Assembly: GCF_011250565.1 (NCBI RefSeq)
Contig: NZ_JAANMS010000002.1
Location: 62,001 to 126,000, forward strand
Direction: 5' to 3'
Length of the DNA stretch: 64,000 nt
Source: Nocardioides sp. IC4_145
Lineage (GTDB): Bacteria; Actinomycetota; Actinomycetes; Propionibacteriales; Nocardioidaceae
Position numbers and translations under genes: made by a program. The notes under the pieces were generated by a model. The model was not told where the DNA came from. It worked only from the letters and a program-made list of their open reading frames with translations, and ran no database searches. How positions within the stretch are numbered: the first letter of the stretch is position 1; each line of letters starts with the position of its first letter. Shown here piece after piece: positions 60,497 to 64,000 of the stretch.

Positions 60497-61813
60497 TCAG
60501 CCTGCGGGAGGAGCTGCGGGCGCGCCCTCGGGTGCTTCGCTGTCGGCAGGCGAGGTCCCACCGTCGCCGGGGCCCCCGGAGCCGCCGGGGCTACCGCTCA
60601 TGCCGGTGGCTGCCTGCTGCGTCGCGCTGCCGGCGTAGTCGTTGCTGGGGTCGCGGTAGATGGTGTGGACGTGACCCCAGCCGGACGTGGTGACGCCGTC
60701 GACGTCGGCGCCCGCTGAGCCCTGCTGGGCCTGGAAGGCCAGGTAGACGTCCGGACCGGAGACGGAGAAGTTGATGCCGTCGCCGGTGCTCATGTCGTAG
60801 GTGGCCTCCCCGGACCACGCGATGACGGTGTCGTCGAGGGTGGCCTCGATCTCGGCAAGGGCGGTCTGGGTGGTCTGCTCGTCAGCCATGCCGGCCCAGT
60901 TGGCGATCAGGTCGAGCAGGAGCTGCCGCTGCTCCTCGGTGAGGTCGGCACCGGTCAGCCCGCCTCCGACGGGGTAGTCGCAGGTGTCGCCGGGCGCGCA
61001 CATCGTGACCTCACCGGAGGTGAGGGTCGCCTGCTGCTCCTCGGTGAGGCCGTCGAAGAACGCGAAGGCGTCGGTGTAGATGTCGTCGAAGGGCTGGACC
61101 TCGTCGCCGTCCGCGTTGGTGTAGACGGCCGGTTGGACGCCGAGGTGCGTGGGGGCGAAGGTGAGGGTGTCCTCGGCTCCAGTCATGGTGGCGTTGATGC
61201 CGAGGTGGTGGCCGCCGAACTGGACCTCCCAGGCGTCGGTGGTGGAGGGGTCGCCGAAGAAGGCGATGTAGTACTGGCCGAGGGAGTCCTCGGTGGAGCT
61301 GCTGTTGTCGGCGAGGTACTGGTCACCGCCGATGATCCCGGCGACTGTCTGGTAGGCCTCGTCGCTCAGCAGGGCCTCGAGCACCTCCATGGCCGCCACC
61401 TGCTGTTCCTCGGTCAGGTCGGCCAGGTTCACGCCGGCGCGCTCGACGAAGGTGACGGGGAAGTTCGACCACGAGGTCGTCTTCGTGTCGTCGTCGAAGT
61501 CGTACAGGACGGCTTCGCGCTGCTCGTCCGAGAGGGTGGCGAGGAACGCTTTCGCTGCTGTCGCCGTGTCCTCGATCGTCTGGGCCGTCGTGGTCGCGTC
61601 TGAGGTCGAGGCAGACGAAGCCGCCGAGGTGGTGGCAGCCTGCGCGACCGTGCTCGAGGACGTGGCAGACGTCGTGCTGGAGGTGAGGTCGGTGGTGGCG
61701 TCGGTCCCGGCACATCCGGTGAAGGCGAGGGCGCCGATGAGCGCGAGGGAGGACAGTGCGGCGAGGGCTCGGGGGCGCTTGCGGCGGACGGGGGCAGTAG
61801 TTCGGTGGGTCAT
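60497..61813 (-). CDS. DUF3500 domain lipoprotein
   Basis: A 438-residue protein. The signal has a basic start and Leu/Ala-rich core with a lipobox-like TGC near 33 (LAFTGCAG), followed by a long Ser/Thr/Ala linker. FGGHHLGINATM near 220 is the DUF3500 hallmark; YDFDDDTKTTWSNFPV-like opening and three DLTEEQ segments follow or precede. The C-terminal 40 residues are Gly/Ser/Pro-rich. The function of DUF3500 is not known. It is convergent with the damaged GNAT gene, four bases apart. Confidence 0.88.
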   Translation of the reverse strand: MTHRTTAPVRRKRPRALAALSSLALIGALAFTGCAGTDATTDLTSSTTSATSSSTVAQAATTSAASSASTSDATTTAQTIEDTATAAKAFLATLSDEQREAVLYDFDDDTKTTSWSNFPVTFVERAGVNLADLTEEQQVAAMEVLEALLSDEAYQTVAGIIGGDQYLADNSSSTEDSLGQYYIAFFGDPSTTDAWEVQFGGHHLGINATMTGAEDTLTFAPTHLGVQPAVYTNADGDEVQPFDDIYTDAFAFFDGLTEEQQATLTSGEVTMCAPGDTCDYPVGGGLTGADLTEEQRQLLLDLIANWAGMADEQTTQTALAEIEATLDDTVIAWSGEATYDMSTGDGINFSVSGPDVYLAFQAQQGSAGADVDGVTTSGWGHVHTIYRDPSNDYAGSATQQAATGMSGSPGGSGGPGDGGTSPADSEAPEGAPAAPPAG

Positions 61814-61917
61814 GCATCCAGGTTGGAGTCGCCGCCTGTCCGGAACCTGTGAGCCTTCTGTACGGCGGTTCTGGATCGGCGGCGTTGGAGACCCCGGACC
61901 GGCGCTTGCTCGGGCGT

Positions 61918-63069
61918 TCAGCCCAGCACGTCCCGGACGAGCTCCACGTAGAAGTCGACGCCGTTCTCCAGGATCGCGTCGTTGAACACGTAGTCGTGAC
62001 TGTGCAGCGGCACGCCCCCGGCGCCCGGCTCCGCGCCGTTGCCCAGGAGGACCAGGCATCCCGGCACGTGGGACGCGAGCACGCCGAAGTCTTCACTCGC
62101 CATGATCGGGTCCGCGTGGGCGTCGACCTGTTCCCCGCCCAGGGCGGTGGACGCGGCACGCTCGGCGGTGGCCACGCAACCGGGGTCGTTGACGGTCGGT
62201 GTGAACTCGTGGGTGTACTGCACGTCCACGGTGGCGCCGTGGGCGGCGGCGACGCCGGCGCTGATCTGCCGGACGCGACGTTCCAGGACTGCTTGGGCGG
62301 CTGGGTCGAAGCTGCGGGTGTCGCCGCTGATGGTGACGTGGGTGGGGATGGCGTTGCGGGCGCCATCGGTGACGACGTCGGTGCACGAGAGCACCGCGGT
62401 GTCCGTGGGGCTGATGCTGCGGGCGACGACGGTCTGCAGCGCGACGATGATCTCGGCTGCGACGACGAGCGGATCGATGACCAGGTGCGGCGCGGAGGCG
62501 TGACCGCCTCGACCGACGACTCGGATGACGAAGTCGTCCTCGCTCGCCATGATCGGGCCGGTGCGGGTGAGCAGCTGCCCGGCGCGGAAGCCAGGTATGT
62601 TGTGGATGGCGTACACGCTGTCGACCGGGAACCGGTCGAGGAGCCCGTCGTCGATCATCGCCTGCGCCCCGCGGCCCGGCTCCTCGGCCGGTTGGAAGAG
62701 GACTCGCACGGTGCCGTCGAACCCACCTTCCTCGGCCAGCCGCGCGGCAGCGCCGAGGAGCATCGCCATGTGCCCATCGTGACCGCAGGCGTGCATCGCG
62801 CCGGGATGCGTGGAGGTGTACTCGACGCCGCTGTGCTCCTCGATCCGGAGGGCGTCGAGCTCGGCGCGCAGCGCGACGGCGCGTCCGGACGCACCGCGGG
62901 TCAGCGACCCGACCAGTCCGGTCCCGCCGATGCCGGTCGTCACCCCGTAGCCGAGGCCGGTGAGGACGCCGGCCACGTACGCGCTGGTCCGGTGCTCGGT
63001 GAACGCGGTCTCCGGGATGCGGTGGAGGTGGTGCCGCCAGCGGCGCACCTGTTCTCCGCCCGCGGTCAC
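61918..63069 (-). CDS. M20-family amidohydrolase (hippurate/aminoacylase type)
   Basis: A 383-residue metallopeptidase. HRIPETAFTEHRT near 16-28 and CGHDGHMAMLLGAAARL near 93-109 (metal Cys-Gly-His-Asp) and EEPGRGAQAMIDDGLL near 127-142 (Glu pair) are the IAA-amino-acid hydrolase-like signature. GRGGHASAPHLVIDPLV forms the dimerisation lid and SEDFGVLASHVPG near 340 the last metal ligand. It hydrolyses N-acyl amino acids. It overlaps the upstream M20 gene by four bases. Confidence 0.92.
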   Translation of the reverse strand: MTAGGEQVRRWRHHLHRIPETAFTEHRTSAYVAGVLTGLGYGVTTGIGGTGLVGSLTRGASGRAVALRAELDALRIEEHSGVEYTSTHPGAMHACGHDGHMAMLLGAAARLAEEGGFDGTVRVLFQPAEEPGRGAQAMIDDGLLDRFPVDSVYAIHNIPGFRAGQLLTRTGPIMASEDDFVIRVVGRGGHASAPHLVIDPLVVAAEIIVALQTVVARSISPTDTAVLSCTDVVTDGARNAIPTHVTISGDTRSFDPAAQAVLERRVRQISAGVAAAHGATVDVQYTHEFTPTVNDPGCVATAERAASTALGGEQVDAHADPIMASEDFGVLASHVPGCLVLLGNGAEPGAGGVPLHSHDYVFNDAILENGVDFYVELVRDVLG

Positions 63070-64000
63070 GGCTGGTTCGCCAGGCGGAGGACGGCGTTGG
63101 CCAGTACGTCGGTGCCGTTGCCGCAGGCCGCGGGATCGGAGTACTCGCGGGGCGTGTGGCTGATGCCCCCGTGCTCACCCGCCACGAAGACCATGGCGGT
63201 CGGGCAGGTGGCGGCGATCTCCTGAGCGTCGTGCCCCGCGCCCGACATCGCCCGGACGTAAGGGAGGCCGAGGTCGTCCGCGGTCGTGGAGAGCACCTCC
63301 TGGATGCCCCGGTCGAACGGGACCATCGCAGTCTTGGCCATGCGCTCCCACGCGACCTCGACACCGTGCTGGGTCGCCAGCTCGGCGACGTACGCGGCGA
63401 GGTGTCGTTCCGCCGCGCTCATCAGCGTGTCGTCCGGGTTGCGCAGGTCGATGGTGATCACGGCCCGCTGGGGGATGACGTTGGTCTGGCCCTCGCCGAT
63501 GTCGAAGCTGCCGACCGTGGCGCGGAGCTGCCCGAAGTCGCCGCTGTCGCACATGCGCCGCAGCTCGACCACGACCGACGCCGCGACCAATCCGGCGTCG
63601 TGCCGGGAGACGATGGGGGTGGTGCCGGCGTGTGCGGCTTCGCCGTGGATGGTGAGCCGCTGCCAGGAGATCGACTGGACGCCCTCGACGATGCCGATGT
63701 CGACACCGGCGTCGGCCAGGATCGGCCCCTGTTCGATGTGGCACTCGATGTAGGCGTAGGGCACGGGCCGGAGCTCGGGCTCGGGCCCGTCGAAGCCGAT
63801 GCGGACGAGCTCCTCCTCGACGGTCTTGCCCTCGGCGTCGGTGAGCTTGTGGGCGTGGTCGAGCGGGATGCGGCCTGCCGTGACGGCCGAGCCGAGCATG
63901 TCGGTGCCGAAACGGACTCCTTCCTCCTCGGTGAAGAAGGCGACCTCGACGTCGCGCAAGGTCTCGATGCCGGCGTCGTTCAAAGCCCGCATCACCTCGA
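63066..64000 (-). CDS. M20-family carbamoylase/allantoate amidohydrolase, N-terminus outside window
   Basis: At least 311 C-terminal residues of a hydantoinase/carbamoylase-type Zn hydrolase; the frame is open to 64000. FTEEEGVRFGTDMLGS (metal Glu pair), YIECHIEQGPILADAGVDIGIVEGVQ, HGEAAHAGTTPIVSRHDAG (bridging segment), and GAGHDAQEIAATCP and EHGGISHTPREYS at the C-terminus are the family hallmarks. It removes the carbamoyl or ureido group from N-carbamoyl amino acids or allantoate. Its stop overlaps the M20 start at 63069 (ATGA), so the two act in sequence, perhaps on N-acylated intermediates. Confidence 0.92.
   Translation of the reverse strand, partial: EVMRALNDAGIETLRDVEVAFFTEEEGVRFGTDMLGSAVTAGRIPLDHAHKLTDAEGKTVEEELVRIGFDGPEPELRPVPYAYIECHIEQGPILADAGVDIGIVEGVQSISWQRLTIHGEAAHAGTTPIVSRHDAGLVAASVVVELRRMCDSGDFGQLRATVGSFDIGEGQTNVIPQRAVITIDLRNPDDTLMSAAERHLAAYVAELATQHGVEVAWERMAKTAMVPFDRGIQEVLSTTADDLGLPYVRAMSGAGHDAQEIAATCPTAMVFVAGEHGGISHTPREYSDPAACGNGTDVLANAVLRLANQP

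Noticed and set aside
1..64000. CRISPR array, tRNA, rRNA or intact insertion sequence
   Set aside because: No regularly spaced repeats, cloverleaf sequences, conserved rRNA segments or transposase motifs were found on either strand.

Overview
The window is high-GC DNA with strong G/C third-codon preference, frequent GTG starts and many 1-4 base stop/start overlaps. Together with the gene families (class III CoA-transferases, thiolase/DUF35 pairs, many SDRs, GntR regulators, a DUF3500 lipoprotein) this points to an actinobacterium, plausibly of the Nocardioides type. The genus is an inference. I see no rRNA, tRNA, CRISPR array or intact insertion sequence.

Layout. 1-2407: an AlbA_2-like protein running off the left edge, a small hypothetical gene and a secreted protein. 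2408-3100: no gene recognised. 3101-8494 (minus): thioesterase, zinc alcohol dehydrogenase, SDR and the proton-translocating transhydrogenase pntA-pntB. 8600-12242: an unusual CoA-transferase, divergent from an N-terminally extended crotonase and an amidohydrolase. 12236-19779: a diflavin (CPR/CysJ-like) reductase divergent from a SnoaL-like protein, a cytochrome P450, an MDR reductase, an acyl-CoA dehydrogenase and two SDRs. 20006-26367: a KstD-like flavoprotein, a ribose-type ABC importer and an SDR. 26442-31744: EthD-like protein, aldehyde dehydrogenase and iron alcohol dehydrogenase (minus), then an LhgO-like oxidase (plus) and a FadR-type GntR regulator (minus). 31865-46616: a long, tightly packed operon with two class III CoA-transferases, an Ltp2-like aldolase plus DUF35, a second DUF35 plus thiolase, an acyl-CoA dehydrogenase, a LvaA/LvaB-like hydroxyacyl-CoA kinase pair, an acyl-CoA synthetase, another acyl-CoA dehydrogenase, aldehyde dehydrogenase, SDR and MFS transporter. 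46632-53729: a LysR-controlled beta-oxidation module. 54041-64000: housekeeping or unrelated genes (HtrA-like protease, two-component system, MFS/GntR pair, frameshifted GNAT, DUF3500 lipoprotein, two M20 peptidases).

How it fits together. Most of 3101-46616 reads as one catabolic programme for an unidentified hydrophobic, probably branched or cyclic, carbon skeleton. Oxidation (P450 with its own NADPH diflavin reductase, NADPH possibly supplied by PntAB) is followed by alcohol/aldehyde oxidation, CoA activation by ligase or CoA-transfer, dehydrogenation, and carbon-carbon cleavage by an Ltp2-type retro-aldolase and a thiolase. A LvaAB-like kinase would remove a poorly beta-oxidisable hydroxyl as phosphate.

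A shared promoter element, consensus close to ATCATGAGGAAWAAC, occurs at five places: upstream of the thioesterase operon, twice between the reductase and P450 operons, between the iron alcohol dehydrogenase and LhgO-like genes, and between the gntR gene and the big CoA-transferase operon. This suggests one regulon, possibly controlled by the local GntR protein. The substrate cannot be named from sequence alone.
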